DNA of 64,000 nt from Sapria himalayana (lineage: Eukaryota > Streptophyta > Magnoliopsida > Malpighiales > Rafflesiaceae), in the NCBI GenBank assembly GCA_029783825.1, contig JAREIK010002457.1, forward strand, positions 1-64,000. Reading direction: 5' to 3'. The position numbers and the translations under genes were made by a program. Every line of letters begins with the position of its first letter. Position 1 is the first letter of the stretch. Below are positions 38,219 through 51,913 of the stretch, in pieces. Below the pieces are notes generated by a model. The model searched no databases, was not told where the DNA came from, and saw nothing but the letters and a program-made list of their open reading frames with translations.

Positions 38219-40870
38219 AAAATAAATTATTCTAATTATTAGTATAATTTTAATTTTAATTTTAAATATTTATCAGTTTATTTTTATAGAAATATTAATT
38301 ACAAAATAAATTATTAGTGAGAGAGATCTAATTTAAATTAAACCGGTATATCCTAAATAATAAAGAATAAATCTCATTTTTTTTTCATTTTAATTTTAAA
38401 TATTGAAATTTAATTATTTATTTGTTTATTTTTATATAAATATTAATTACAAAATAAATTATGAGTTACACTAATATAATTTATATAAATTATTTTTAAT
38501 TAAAATAATATAGATAAACTTTTTAAATGAAAAAAAATTTCAAAATAAAAAATTATTATATAGTAATATATTTTGCTTTGCTTCTAAATCATTTTAGGTT
38601 TTGTAATTATATTATAATTGATATCTATCTTATTAATAATAGATTATTAATTTTTTTTGATCATTATTAGAATATTTATATATAAAATAGTAAATATTGA
38701 ATTTATATGATATATAAATATAATGATTATTATAACTAAATATTGAATTCACTTTTGAAAAAAATTTAAAAATTGTTATATTTTCTAAGCTTATAACCTT
38801 TGAAAATATCAAAAAATAATAAAAATAAATTTTCTGTTTTTTTATTTTTTAAATAAAACCTATAAACTACTAAATGCATACACAGTTAAATAAGTAAACT
38901 CCTAGACCCCGTAATGCCTAAATACAGTAACCATTAAACCGATATATAATACATAATAAATAATAAATAATAAATAATAAATAATAAATAATAAATAATA
39001 AATCTATTTTTTTATTTCAATTTATTATAATTTTAAATATTCAATTTAATTATTTATTAGTTTATTTATATATAAATTTTTATTACAAAATAAATTATGA
39101 CTACTACAAATATAATTTAAATAATTTATTTTTAATAAAAAATATATATACGCTTATAAAAGAAGTAAAAATTTAAAAATTAAAAATTATTATCCAAGAA
39201 TATTTTTTACTTTAATTTTGGATCAATTTGGGTTTTGTAAATATTTTTTAATTAATATCTATATTATTATTAATAGTTTATAAATTTAATTTTTGATCAT
39301 TATTATAATATATATTAATAAAATTATTTAATTTGAATTTTATATGATATATAAATATTAATATTATTATAACTAAAATATTATATTTACATTTAAAAAA
39401 AATTTAAATATTATTATATTTTCAAAGGTTATATCCTATGAAAATGATAAAAAATTATTTAATTTTTTTATTATTTTATTTTTTTAATAAAAACTATAAA
39501 CAACTAAATGCCTAGAAACATAAATCACTAAAGTTTCAAATAACAAAATATCTAAATACTTAAACCATTAAATTGGTATACATTAATAATAAATCATAAA
39601 TCTCATTTTAATTTTTATTCAGTATAATTTTAAATTTTTATTTTAATTAATTATCAGTTTATTTTTATTGAAATATTAATTATAATATTAATTATTAGTG
39701 AGACAGATATAATTAAAATTAAAGTGGTATATAGTAAATAATAATTAATAAATCTCATTTTTTTCATTATAATTTTGAATATTCATTTTTATTATTTATT
39801 TGTTTATTTTTATATAAATATTAATTCTAAAATAAATTATGAGTTAGACAAATATAATTTATATAAATTATTTTTAATCAAAAAATATAGATAAATTTTT
39901 AAAATAAAAAAAAATTCAAAACAAAAAATTATTATATTGTAATATATTTTGATTTGCTTCTGAATTATTTTAGGTTTTTTAATTATATTTTAATTGATAT
40001 CTATCTTATTAATAATATATTATTTATTTATTTTTTGATCATTATTAGAATATTTATCAATAAAATTGGTTATATTGAATTTATATGATATATAAATATA
40101 TTGATTATTATAACTAAATTTTTAAATTCACTTTTGAAAAAAATTTAAAAATTATTATATTTTCAAAGGTAATAAACTTAAAAAATGAGAAAAAATAATA
40201 AAAATAATTTTTTTGTTATTCCATTTTTTAAATAAAACCTATAGATCATTAAATGTTTACTTACTTAAATCAGTATGCTCATAGATTTCGAAACCCCTAA
40301 ATACATAAACCATTTAACAACTATACACTACTTAATAAATAATAAATCTCATTTTTATTTCTATTTATTATAATTTTAAATATTCATTTTAATTATTTAT
40401 AGTTTAATTTTTTAGAAAAATTAATTAAAAAATAAATTTTGAGTGAGACAAATATTATTTAAATAATTTATTTTAATAAAAAAATAAGCTTATAAAAAGA
40501 AGTAAAATTTTTAAAATTAAATATTATTATTTAGTAATATATTTTGATTTGATTTTGAATCATTTTGTGTTATTTAAATATATTTTAATTAATATTTATA
40601 TTATTAATTATAAAATATTAATTTAATTTTTGATCATTATTATAATATCTATCATTAAAATTATTTATATTGAATTTATATGATATATAATTAGTAAGAT
40701 TAATATAATTATACATTGTATTCACATTTCAAAAAATTTTAAAAATTATTTTATTTTCAAAGGTAACCTTTGAAAAATAGAAAAAATCAAAAAAATGATT
40801 TTATATTTTTATTATATAAATAAAACCAATAAAGCACTAAATGCCTATAAACCTATAAACCAAAGTAATA
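38219..40870 (-). repeat. AT-rich satellite array, minus orientation
   Basis: Monomers on the minus strand with palindrome cores near 38790 (B), 39430 (A), 40172 (E) and 40762 (G). Read on the minus strand this is G-E-A-B followed by the composite insert, the same order (without L) as before insert copy 1. The palindrome at 40762 has lost its central TTATAA. Near 40865 the G box breaks off and a different part of a monomer begins. Confidence 0.9.
38954..39002. repeat. (TAATAAA)7 microsatellite
   Basis: Seven exact copies of the 7-mer TAATAAA. It is an expansion of the TTTATTATTTATTA phrase found in normal monomers, reversed here. Confidence 0.95.
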
Positions 40871-41280
40871 TATTATTTTTCAAATATATTTTATTTATAT
40901 AAGTTTATATTTTTTGTTTTACAAAAAAAATATATTACTATTTAATTTTAAAAAATTATTATATAGTAATATATTTTTTTTGCTTCTAAATCATTTTAAG
41001 TTTTGTAATTTTATTTTAATTAATATCTATCTTATTATGAATGGATTATTAATTTATTTTTTGATTATTATTAGAATATTTATCAATAAAAATGTTTATA
41101 TTGAATTTATATAATATATAAATATAATGATTAGTATAACTAAATATTGTATTCACATTTGAAAAAAATTTAAAAATTATTATATTTTCTATGGTTATAA
41201 CCTTTGAAAATATCAAAAAATAATAACAATAAATTTTTGTTATTTTATATTTTAAATAAAACCTATAAACCACTCAATGC
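40871..41280 (-). repeat. Partial satellite monomer (B type), left flank of truncated hAT copy
   Basis: A fragment in minus orientation with a palindrome near 41195. It ends in CTCAATGC, the counterpart of the CTAAATGC target site at 29649. It shares diagnostic variants (AATGGATTATTAATTT, ATTAGTATAAC) with 29390-29520, so it is a segmental copy of that region. Confidence 0.85.
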
Positions 41281-42888
41281 TAGGGGTGCTCATGGGACGG
41301 GATGGGGATTACAAATCTCCAGTACCTTCCCACAGTTCGGAGATTTTTTTTGAATATCCAACCCCGTCCCATAGGTTGAAAATATCGGGACGTTACGAAA
41401 TGGAGATCGGGGATTTTGGGTAGGATAAAATTATTCCGGGACGCAACGGAGTTCACACATTATTTTCAATTTATTTTCTTCAAACCAAGATAGTTCATGT
41501 CGAAACCTTATGTTGTTCCATTTATTATTCCTTAGTTATATATCTTTCAAACTCAAATTGGGCCAATTTTGTTTTTTCAAATAGTTTGAATACCCTAAAT
41601 GAGTTCAATTACCTTGTCAAAAGCATTGATGTGCAGAAAAAGATAGAAATGTTAAATTGAATGGGACCGAGTTGTGTGCTTAATTTGGTTCTTTGTTTTT
41701 TCACAAGTTGGCTTTATTCAGCCGAGTGAAAGTTAACCATAATAGCAATATTACATTTTTTAAATAATTACTTAAAATATTAAGGAATAGCTAACAATGA
41801 TCATAAACATTAGTAGCATCAAATACTACTTAAGTAATTGCTAAAATTAGGTAGCTTAATATAACAAAAAAAATACAACTCATAACAACCATGATAATAA
41901 TCATTTCAAAGATTCGTCCCAGAACAACAACGAAAATCCAAACCCAATTTATTATCTCTTCTAAAACTCCTCCCTTTTCTTCCTCCACAGTAGAAGGACA
42001 ATCAAAAATGAAAATGTGTTAATCATGCAGAAATAAATTTCTAAGATGAAAGAGTTATAAAAAACAAAATATTACCTTATAAAATTTAATACACCCATTA
42101 CAAATTTAGTTGGCCAATTATAGTTGAAAGAATATTTGGATCTTGTGTCTCCTCTAAAAATTGTAATTGAACCATATTTTTATTAAATTGAATGAATAAA
42201 ATAAGTAAAAGTGAAATTAAACAAGATTTGTATACTAACCTGATTCATTATCATCAAGGTCTTGAACTAATTCTTCAATTTCAATAGGTTTGTTTGAGCT
42301 TCTCAACCAATCTTGTAGACATATGAGAACTTCAGCTTTAATAGGTATTAAAGAACTCCTAAATTTATCTAAAGTTCTCCCCCCAGTGCTAAATGTAGAT
42401 TCGTAGGCCAAAATAGATGCATGGATAGCAAATACATCCCTTGCTACAATTTCAAAAGAAGGATACCTAACCTCATTTTCCTTTCCATCAGTTTAGAAGA
42501 TAAAAATCAATTCTATTTTTTTCAAGTTTGTCCTCCAAGTACCTATCCAACTCTTCCAATGATGTAACTTCTTGTTCTTTCTCCAATTCAACAAAAAAAA
42601 TTATCAACATAAGTATCACTACCATCAAAGAAATCAACATTTTTCTTCAACACAGTAGAAGAGAAATCATCTTCTTTTGATTCATCTTCATTTATATCTT
42701 TATAATCATCCATCATCTCATTTAAAGCATTTATAAACTTTTTCACCAAATTTTTAGCTAATTCCTCTCCATAATGCTAAGCATACTTAACCTTTAGATA
42801 TTTGAGCTTATATCTAGGATCCAACACTACTGCTACAAAAAGCATAATATTTGTTGATTAAAGAGAACCCCAATATTTGTTGAAATTT
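41281..42888 (-). mobile_element. Truncated hAT element, copy 2
   Basis: It starts with an intact terminus TAGGGGTGCTCATGGGAC and runs parallel to 29657-31271 of copy 1, with similarity close to nine in ten by eye. It then stops inside the transposase region next to plus-orientation satellite. The other terminus, the BED finger and the central domain are missing. The left flank is the same satellite position as in copy 1, so this is a duplicated fragment and not a separate transposition event. Confidence 0.9.
42098..42888 (-). pseudogene. hAT transposase pseudogene, C-terminal fragment (hATC)
   Basis: On the minus strand this corresponds to the part of copy 1 from the DPRHKLKYL region to the stop. 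The hATC dimerisation core is better preserved than in copy 1: ARDVFAIHAS, STGGRTLDKFRSSL and EVLICLQDWL read in one frame between about 42450 and 42300. Upstream of it there is a TGA where copy 1 has TAG, at the second Trp of an expected N-W-W-K, and then a frameshift. The last-exon stop seen in copy 1 is changed to Gln, and the frame runs to a TAA at 42098. No N-terminal half is present. Confidence 0.85.
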
Positions 42889-45800
42889 GTTATGAAATAT
42901 AATAATTTTTTGTTTTGAAATTTGTTTTTAAAAATTTATCTATATTTTTTTTGATGAAAAATAATTTATATAAATTATATTTGTCTAACTCATAATTTAT
43001 TTTGTAATTAATATTTATATAAAAATATAGAAATAAATAATTAAAATGAATATTTAAAATTATAATGAAAAAAAATGAGTTTTATTATTTATAATTTAGG
43101 GTATACCGGTCTAATTTAAATTAGATCTGTCTAACTAATAATTTATTTTGTACTTAATATTTCTATAAAAATAAACTGATAAATAATTAAAATAAAAATT
43201 TAAAATTAAACTGAAAAAAAATTAAAATTAAATTTATTATTTATTATTAATATATACCAGTTAATTATTTAAGTATATATAGGTTTTTTCATCTAGGAGT
43301 TTAGCGATTTATGTTTTTACACATATAGTGGTTTATAAGTTTTATTTAAACAATAAAATAATAAAAAAAAACTTTGTAATTTTTTCTCATTTTTATAGTT
43401 ATAACCTTTGAAAATATAATAATATTTAACATTTTTTGAAATATAAATATAATATTTAGTTATAATAATATAAATAATTATATATCATATAAATTCAATA
43501 CAAACTATTTTATTGATAGATATTATAATAATGATCAAAAATTAAATTAATAAACTATTAAAAATAAAACAGATATTAATTAAAAAATATTTACAAAACC
43601 TAAATTGATTCAAAATTAAAGTAAAATATATTACTTAATAAAAATTTTTAATTTTTAAATTTATACTTATTTTATAAGCGTAAATACTTTTATTGATTAA
43701 AAATAAATTATTTAAATTATATTTCTCGCACTTATAATTTATTTTGTAATAAATATTTTTATAAAAATAAACTAATAAATAATTAAAATGAATATTTAAA
43801 ATTATAATAAATAGAAATAAAAATGTATTAATTTTTAAGTAGTATATTGTGGTTTAATAGTTTATGTATTTAGGCATTACGAGGTTTAGGAGTTTACTGA
43901 TTTAACTATGTATGCAATTAGTGGTTATAGGTTTTATTTAAAAAATATATAAACAAAAAATTTATTTTTATTATTTTTTGATATTTTCAAATGTTATAAC
44001 CTTTGAAAATAGAATAATTTTTAAATTTTTTTTAAAAGTGAATTTAATATTTAGTTATAATAATCATTATATTTATATTTCATATATATTCAATATAAAT
44101 AATTTTATTGATAAATATTCTAATAATGCTCAAAATATAAATTAATAATCTATTTTTAATAAGATAGATATCAATTAAAATATAATTACAAAACCTAAAA
44201 TGATTTAGAAGGAAAGCAAAATATATTACTATATAATAAATTTTTGTTTTGAAATTTTATCTTCTTTTTATATGTTTATGTATATTTTATGATGAAAAAT
44301 AATTTATATAAATTATATTTGTCTAACTCATAATTTATATTGCTATTAATATTTAATAAAAATAAATGAATAAATAATTAAAATGAATATTTTAAATTAT
44401 AATGAAAAAAATAATATTGAGATTTATTGTTTATTATTTAGGGTATACAAGTTTAATTTAAATTATATCTGTCTCACTAATAATTTATTTTGTAATTAAT
44501 ATTTCAATAAAAATAAACTGATAAATAATTAAAATAAAAATATAAAATTATATTGAATACAAATTAAGATGAGATTTATGAATTATTATTAATCTATACC
44601 ATTTTAATATTTTAAGTATTTAGAGGTTTTTTCATTAAGGACTTTAGTGATATGTGTTTTTAGGCATTTAGTGGTTTATTGGTTTTGTTTTAGCAATGAA
44701 ATAACAAAAATTTTATTTTTGATATTTTTTCACATTTTCAAAGGTAATAACCTTTGACAATATAATAATTTTAAAATTTTTTAAAAATGTGAATACATTA
44801 TTTAGTAATAATAATCATTATAATTATATATAATATAAACTAAATATAAAACATTTTATTGATAGATATGATATCAATTATCAAAAAATAAATTAATTAT
44901 TTTTTATTATTATTATGGATATAAATTAAAATATATTTGCAAAAACTAAAATTATTCAAAATCCAAGTAAAACTTATTACAAAATAAAAATGTTTGTTTT
45001 TTTGTTTTTGCTTCTTTTTATAAGCTTATATATTTTTTTGATTAAATATAAATTATTTAAATTATATTTGTATCACTCATAATTTATTTTGTAATTAATA
45101 TTTTAATAAATTATTTAAATTATATTTAAGGTTTACGAGTTTAAAAGTTTATGTATTTAGGAGCTTTTGTGTTTAGGAGTTTAGATGTTTAAGTTTTTAG
45201 GCATTTAATTCTTTATAAGTTTTATTTAAATAATGATATAGCAAAAAATTTATTTTTATTATTTTTTCTAATTTTTGAAGATTATATCCTTTGAAAATAT
45301 AATAATTTTTAAATTTTTTTCAAATGTAATTATAATATTTATTTATAATAATCTTCATTATTATAATTCATTTAAATTCAATATAAATAATTATATTGCT
45401 AGATAATATAATTATGATCAAAAAATAAATTAATAAACTATTATTAATAAAATAGATATTATTTAAAATGTATTTGCAAAATCTAAATTTATTCAAATCA
45501 AAGTAAAATATATTACTAAATAATAATCATTTTCAATGTTTTGCTTTTTTTATAAGTTTATATTTTTGTTATTAAAAATAAATTATTTAAATTATATTAG
45601 TCTTACTCATAATTTATTTTGAAATTTATAATTCTATAATAATAAACTACTAATTAATTAAAATGAATATTTAAAATTATAATGAATACAAATAAAATTA
45701 AGATTTATTATTTATTATTCAGGATATATCGGTTTAATGGTATAAGTATTTAGGTGTTTTGTGGTTTAGGAGTTTAGTGATTTAATTCTTTAGACCTTTA

Positions 45801-48800
45801 GTGATTTATAGTTTTTATTTAAAGAATGAAAAAACAAAAAATTTAATTTTTTGATTTTTTTTGAATTTTTTTAATTTTTGAAGGTTGTAACCTTTGAAAA
45901 TATAATAATATTAATTTTTTTAAATGTGAATATAATAATTAGTTATAATAATCTTGATAATTATATATAATGTAAACTCAATATAAATAATTTTATTGAT
46001 AGATATTATAATAATGATCAATAAATTAATTACAAACTTGTATTTCTAAGAATGATATAAATTAAAGTAATTGTAAAATCTAAAATGATTCAAAATCAAA
46101 ATAAGATATATTATTAAATAATAATTTTTTATTTTTAAAATTGTGCCTCTTTTTATAAGCATTTTTTTTGATGAAAAATAAATTATTAAAATTATATATG
46201 TCGCACAAATAATTTATTTTTTAATTAATATTTCTATAAAAATAAACTAATAAATAATTAAAATGAATATTTAAAATTATAATGAATACTAATAAAACAG
46301 AGATTTATGTTTTATTATTTAGACTATACTAATTTAATGTTTTAAGTATTTATGGGCTTCGGGGTTTAGGAGTTTAGTCATTTTAGTATTTAGTCATTTA
46401 GTGGTTTATAGGTTTTATTTAAAAAATAAAATAACAAAAAATTTATTTTTGTTATTTTTTCTCATTTTTGAAGGTTATAACCTTTGAAAATATAATAATT
46501 TTTAAATTTTTTTTTGAAAAGTGAATACAATATGAAGTTATAATAATCATAATAATTATATATAATATAAATTCAATATAAACTATTTTATTGATATTTA
46601 TTATAATAATAATCATAAAAAAGTAATAACCAATTATCAATAATATAAATATTGTTTAAAATATATTTGTAAAACTTAAAATGACTTAAAATCAAAGTGA
46701 AATATTTTACTAAATATTAATTTTAAATTTTTAAATTTTTTTATCAATTTATAAGCCAATATATTTTTTGATGAAAAATAAATTATTTAAATTAAATTTG
46801 TCTCACTAATAATTTATTGTTAAATTTATATTTCTATAAAATTAAACTAATAAATAATTAAAATGTATATTTAAAATTATAATGTATACTTATAAAAATG
46901 AGATTTATTATTTATTATTTAGAGTATAACTATTTAATTGTTTAAGTTTTTTGTGGTTTTGGGGTTAATGAGTTATTGATTTATATGTTTACACATTTAA
47001 GTTTTTATAGGTTTTATTTAATTAATGAAATAACAAAAAATTTATTTTTATGAATTTTCGAGATTTTCCAATGTTATAACCTTTAAAAATATTATAATTT
47101 TTTAATAGTTATAAAATATAGACACAATACTTAGTTATAATAATCTTAAAAATTATATTTGTTGTAAATTCAATAAAAAAAATTTATTATTATATATTAT
47201 TATAATGATCAAAAAATAAAATAATAAACTATTATTAATAAGATAGATATTAATTAAAATATATTTCCAGAAACCAAAATAATTTAAAATCAAAGTAAAT
47301 TATATTATTAAATAAAATTTAAAATTTTAAAATTTTAAAATTTTTAAATTTTGTTTATTTTTATAAGCTTATTTTTTTTTCATAAAAATAATTTATTTAA
47401 ATTATATATGTCTCACTCATTATTTAATTTCTAATTAATATTTCTATAAAAATAAACTAAAAAATAATTAAAATAAATATTTAAGATTATAATGAATACA
47501 AAGAAAAATGAGATTTATTATTTATTATTTAGGTTATATAGGTTTAATGGTTTAAGTATTTAGGGGGTTTTGGTATTTTGGAGTCTAGAGATTTAAATGT
47601 TTAGGGATTTAGTGTTTTATAAGTTTTATTTAAATAATAAAATAATAAAAAATTATTTTTGTGATTTTTTATCATTTTTGAACGTTATAACATTTGAAAA
47701 TATAATAATTTTTAAATTTTTTTCAAATGTAAATATAATATTTAGTTATAATAAGTTTATAATTATAAGACATTTTAATTGAATATAAGTAATTTTATTG
47801 TTCGCTATTATAAAAATGATCAAATAATAAATTAATAAACTATTATTAATAAGATTGATCGCAATTAAAATATAATTGCAAAACCTATATATAATGATTC
47901 AAAATCAAAATAAAATATATTACTAAATAATAATTTTTTGTTTTTAAATTTTTACTACTTTATATAAGCTTATTTTTTTTTGATTAAAAATAAATTATTA
48001 ATATTATATTTTTCTCACTCATTATTTATTTTTGGATTAATATTTTTATAAAATATAAACTAATAAATAATTACAATGAAATTATAAAATTATAATGAAT
48101 ACAAATTAAAATAAGATTTATGATTTATTATATATGGTATACTAGTTTAATGGTTTAATTATTTTTGTATTTTGTCATTTAGGAGTTTAGCAATTTATGT
48201 TTTTAGGCATTTAGAGGTTTATAGGTTTTATTTATATAATAAAAATTTAAAATTCTTTTTTTGATTTTTTTTGATTTTCAAAGGTTATAAACTTTGAAAA
48301 TAAAATAATTTTTAAATTTTTTGAAATGTGAATACAATGTATAATTATATTATTCTTACTAATTATATATCATATAAATTCAATATAAATAATTTTAATG
48401 ATAGATATTATAATAATGATCAAAAATTAAATTAATAAACTATTTTTAATAATATAAATATTAATTAAAATATATTTACATAACACAAAATGATTCAAAA
48501 TCAAATCAAAATATATTACTAAATAATAATATTTAATTTTTAAAATTTTCCTTCTTTTTATAAGCTTATTTTTTTTAATAAAATAAATTGTTTAAATAAT
48601 ATTTGTCTCACTCAAATTTATTTTGTAATTAATTTTTATAAAAAATTAAACTATAAATAATTAGAATGAATATTTAAAATTATAATAAATATAAATAAAA
48701 ATGAGATTTATTATTTATTAAGTAGTATATAACTGTTAAAAGGTTTTTGTATTTTGGGTTTCGGGATATATGAGCTTACTGATTTAAGTATTTAAGCATT

Positions 48801-49454
48801 TAATGATATATAGGTTTTATTTAAAAAATGAAATAACAAAAAATTTATTTTTTTTTATTTTTTCACATTTTCAAATGTTATAACCTTTGAAAATATAATA
48901 ATTTTATAATTTTTTTCAAAAGTGAATACAATATTTAGTTATAATAATAATTATATTTATATATTATATAAATTCAATTTAAACATTTTTATTGATAAAT
49001 ATTCTAATAATGATGAAAAAATAACTTAATAATCTATTATTAATAAGATAGATATCAATTAAAACATATTTACAAAACCTAAAATGATTCAGAAGCAAAG
49101 CAAAATATATTACTATATAAAATTTTTAGTTTTAAAATTTTTTTTTCTTTTAAAAAGTTTATCTATGTTATTTTGATGAAAAATAATTTATATAAATTAT
49201 AATTGTGTAACTCAATTTATTTTGTAAATAATATTATTATAAAAATAAACAAATAAATTATTAAATTTGAATATTTAAAATTAAAATGAAAAAAATGAAA
49301 TTTATTCTTTATTATTTAGGATATACCGGTTTAATTTAAATTAGATCTGTCTCACTAATAATTTATTTTGTAATTAATATTTCTATAAAAATAAACTGAT
49401 AAATAATTAAAATAAAAATTAAAATTATACTGAATAATTAAAATAATTTATTTT
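42889..49454 (+). repeat. AT-rich ~600-bp satellite array, plus orientation
   Basis: Palindrome cores lie near 43397 (A), 43993 (B), 44740 (A), 45280 (K), 45880 (C), 46473 (M), 47070 (F), 47682 (D), 48280 (G) and 48873 (E/L hybrid). The block starts mid-monomer at the broken end of the truncated hAT copy. K-C-M-F-D-G-E matches the HOR order without N. The monomer at 48873 has an E box but L-type sequence from the palindrome onward. Minus-strand open frames such as 46452-46640 are compositional. Confidence 0.92.
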
Positions 49455-50081
49455 GTTCCTCTCTCAACTCTAGAATGATTGCTAAAGCTCTAACCAAAAT
49501 AATAGGAGATTTTACTTTATATGAATTATGTCTCATCATATTTGATGTTGAATCACTAGGCTATCAAAGGTAATTTGACTCATGTATGCTAATAGACTAA
49601 ACCAAAGTTTTACGACTATGTGTTGAAATAGCTAGTTGTTGAGGATTCTATTTATATTGATTATTTTAATTTCTTCTAAAATATCTCTTATGCACACACT
49701 CAAAGCAATTTTTTTAAAACATAGTTCACCTCTAAAAAAATAACCACCTTGTAGCCTATTAGAACAAACTAGCCCGAGGGTGGTTTGAGCAGGGCAAGAA
49801 ATATGGGTTCTCTTTCAAACAAGAATCAAAAAATTTATTTTATTGGCCAGCCTGAGCCTTTTTTTTATATCCTCATGGATATGAAAAGTATCATTTCTTT
49901 CTTTTTATATTAAATGAGTTATGTATACAAGCTCACAATACCCAAAAATGTGTAAATGAATCATATTCAAATGTATAAAAGGTTTTAATTATTGCTCAAA
50001 ATATTAGTCTTGCATATTGACACTTGAGGTCACAAATCAAAGCAAAAAGCCATAGTGATATTTCCAATCCCAAGAATTTTA

Positions 50082-50494
50082 GCTATAGAAAGTTATAAAG
50101 AGTAGTACTCGAGCTTTAACTATTTCTAGGGTCATGACTTTTGCTCTTGAGGAATGTCCAAAGTTACAATCACTCCTAATGCAGTGACTTTGCAATATAA
50201 AGATAAAATGCACAAGCTATGGTCATATCCAATACTGTGACCTAGTATTATAGTGATTAAATATGTATTCATGATCATTCTTAGTGCCATAACAATATGT
50301 TCAACAGAGAGACACATGTTATGGCATATTATCAACGATATGATTTTGTGTTCTAGAGGCAAAATATACAATCATGACCATTGCTAATGCTAGAATAATC
50401 TAAACCAATAAAAAGATTGAATCCATAATTCATCCCTTGAGTCATGACTTTGTGTTACATATACAAAAAGATAAATTTCTAACATTCCTAAAAG
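50082..50494. repeat. Degenerate ~52-bp minisatellite, copy 3
   Basis: Same unit series as 5022-5434, starting with GTCATGACTTTTGC at 50131. The open frame at 50132-50371 (minus) lies within it and reflects the tandem repeat. Confidence 0.55.
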
Positions 50495-50552
50495 GTGTGA
50501 ATTTCAATTTAAATTTAACACCTAGTCATTTGATTATAAAAGTGCAAAATAT

Positions 50553-50632
50553 GAGATTTAGGATTTAGCGTTTATGGGTTAGGATTATAGTTTATGGTTT
50601 AAGGTTTAGGATTTAAAGTTTAGGATTTATGG
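50553..50632 (+). repeat. Degenerate telomere-like heptamer cluster, copy 3
   Basis: A 7-bp period of GGTTTAG/GATTTAA/GGTTTAT-type units. It is shorter than in copy 1, where the 35-bp block is seen about twice. Confidence 0.65.
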
Positions 50633-51913
50633 TTTTTTTGGAAAATAAAGACTTTATTTATCATTTATGCACACAACTTACAAGAGACTAAAAAGCTGAC
50701 TAATTTAGGCCAGCTCACCAAATCCTATGCACCTTAATGATTCTATGCATAAAATACATAAAAAACATAATGCTTAATAATTCCAAGCGTACGAATACAA
50801 CTAAAATAACCTGGCATTCCTGGACATTAGAGTTGGCATTTAGTCATTTTGCTCTCTGTGTCATTTCCATTCGGATTTTTCCTAGCCTTTTGGAGGAACA
50901 TGAATGATGCACCATATTAAAACTATGCAAATATAAGATTATGCATGTGTGTGACATGCAGCATCAAGCATTTGCCTATGTAATTGCTATGCAATGCAAT
51001 ACATGTAAAACTGAATACCCATAAATCCACAAGTCCATATCTATGGCACTTTGTCAATTCATTCTCACCTCTGAATTCCACATTCTTTTGCTCCAATGAT
51101 CCTCAAAAGAGTATCTCTTGGGTTAGAATGCTTCCTCCTCGAGCTCCAAGAAATGGCTGTATGTTGCACCGACAAAATATCAAAAAATATGCATGCATCG
51201 GTGTGCATGTGTGATGAGGTCCATCTCATAGTCTAATTATCTACGCATACAACCAAGCTAGAATATAAGTAAAATTACAAAATGCTTTAAAGATGGGTCT
51301 TCTGCTCCCGGGGGTGTAGCATCGCCTGAAGTGTATTTACAAAATGCATTAGTGGGCCCCACTTAGAGATACTCATGGGTCCATTTGCCCTCATTGCATG
51401 CTACATAGAGAATAGACAAGATTGTGTGTGTGAGTATGTCATGATCCGTCTCTACAAGTACATGGTGCATACAAAGTCCAAAATACAAATAAGACTACAA
51501 AAATAATCTACAAGTTTGAATCTTTTGGTCCCGTGTGGCTGGTCTGGATTCATTTGCTTACTGGCCCTACTTGGTGATGCTTCGAATTTTGCTGGCTCTC
51601 CAATTAATCATGGATTACCCACTACTCCTGTTGGGCGATGGTTGGGTGGCCCTCTATGCTGCCTTATAGGACTAGTGGGACCCACTCCTAGCTACTCCTA
51701 GGTTTACTCCCTATAACTTTGCTCGGTCTCGTCAATTGTCTGAATGTTATCATGCTGGCTTGCTAGTGGGGCTCTCTACAAGCTGGTGCCCCATTCTCCT
51801 GGCTACTTCCAGGACTTGCTGGCCCCTCTAAATGCTACACCAAAATGGACAAGAATATGTGCACGTGTGTACTATGGTCTGTCGCTATGTGTGTGTGATG
51901 CAGTAGTATCATG
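50633..51913 (-). other. Retrocopy-like segment with AATAAA signal, copy 3
   Basis: Same segment as 5608-6896. AATAAA on the minus strand (50653-50658) is followed about 13 nt later by a short A tract. No protein family is recognisable. Confidence 0.5.

Larger units (their letters stand above)
49455..51913. mobile_element. Composite non-satellite insert, copy 3
   Basis: Third copy of the insert, in the same orientation as copy 1 and with the same left and right satellite junctions. The A tract is shorter here (T run at 50633-50639). Open frames at 50984-51214, 51516-51701 and 51744-51980 are not shared intact by all copies and match no family I recognise. Confidence 0.8.
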
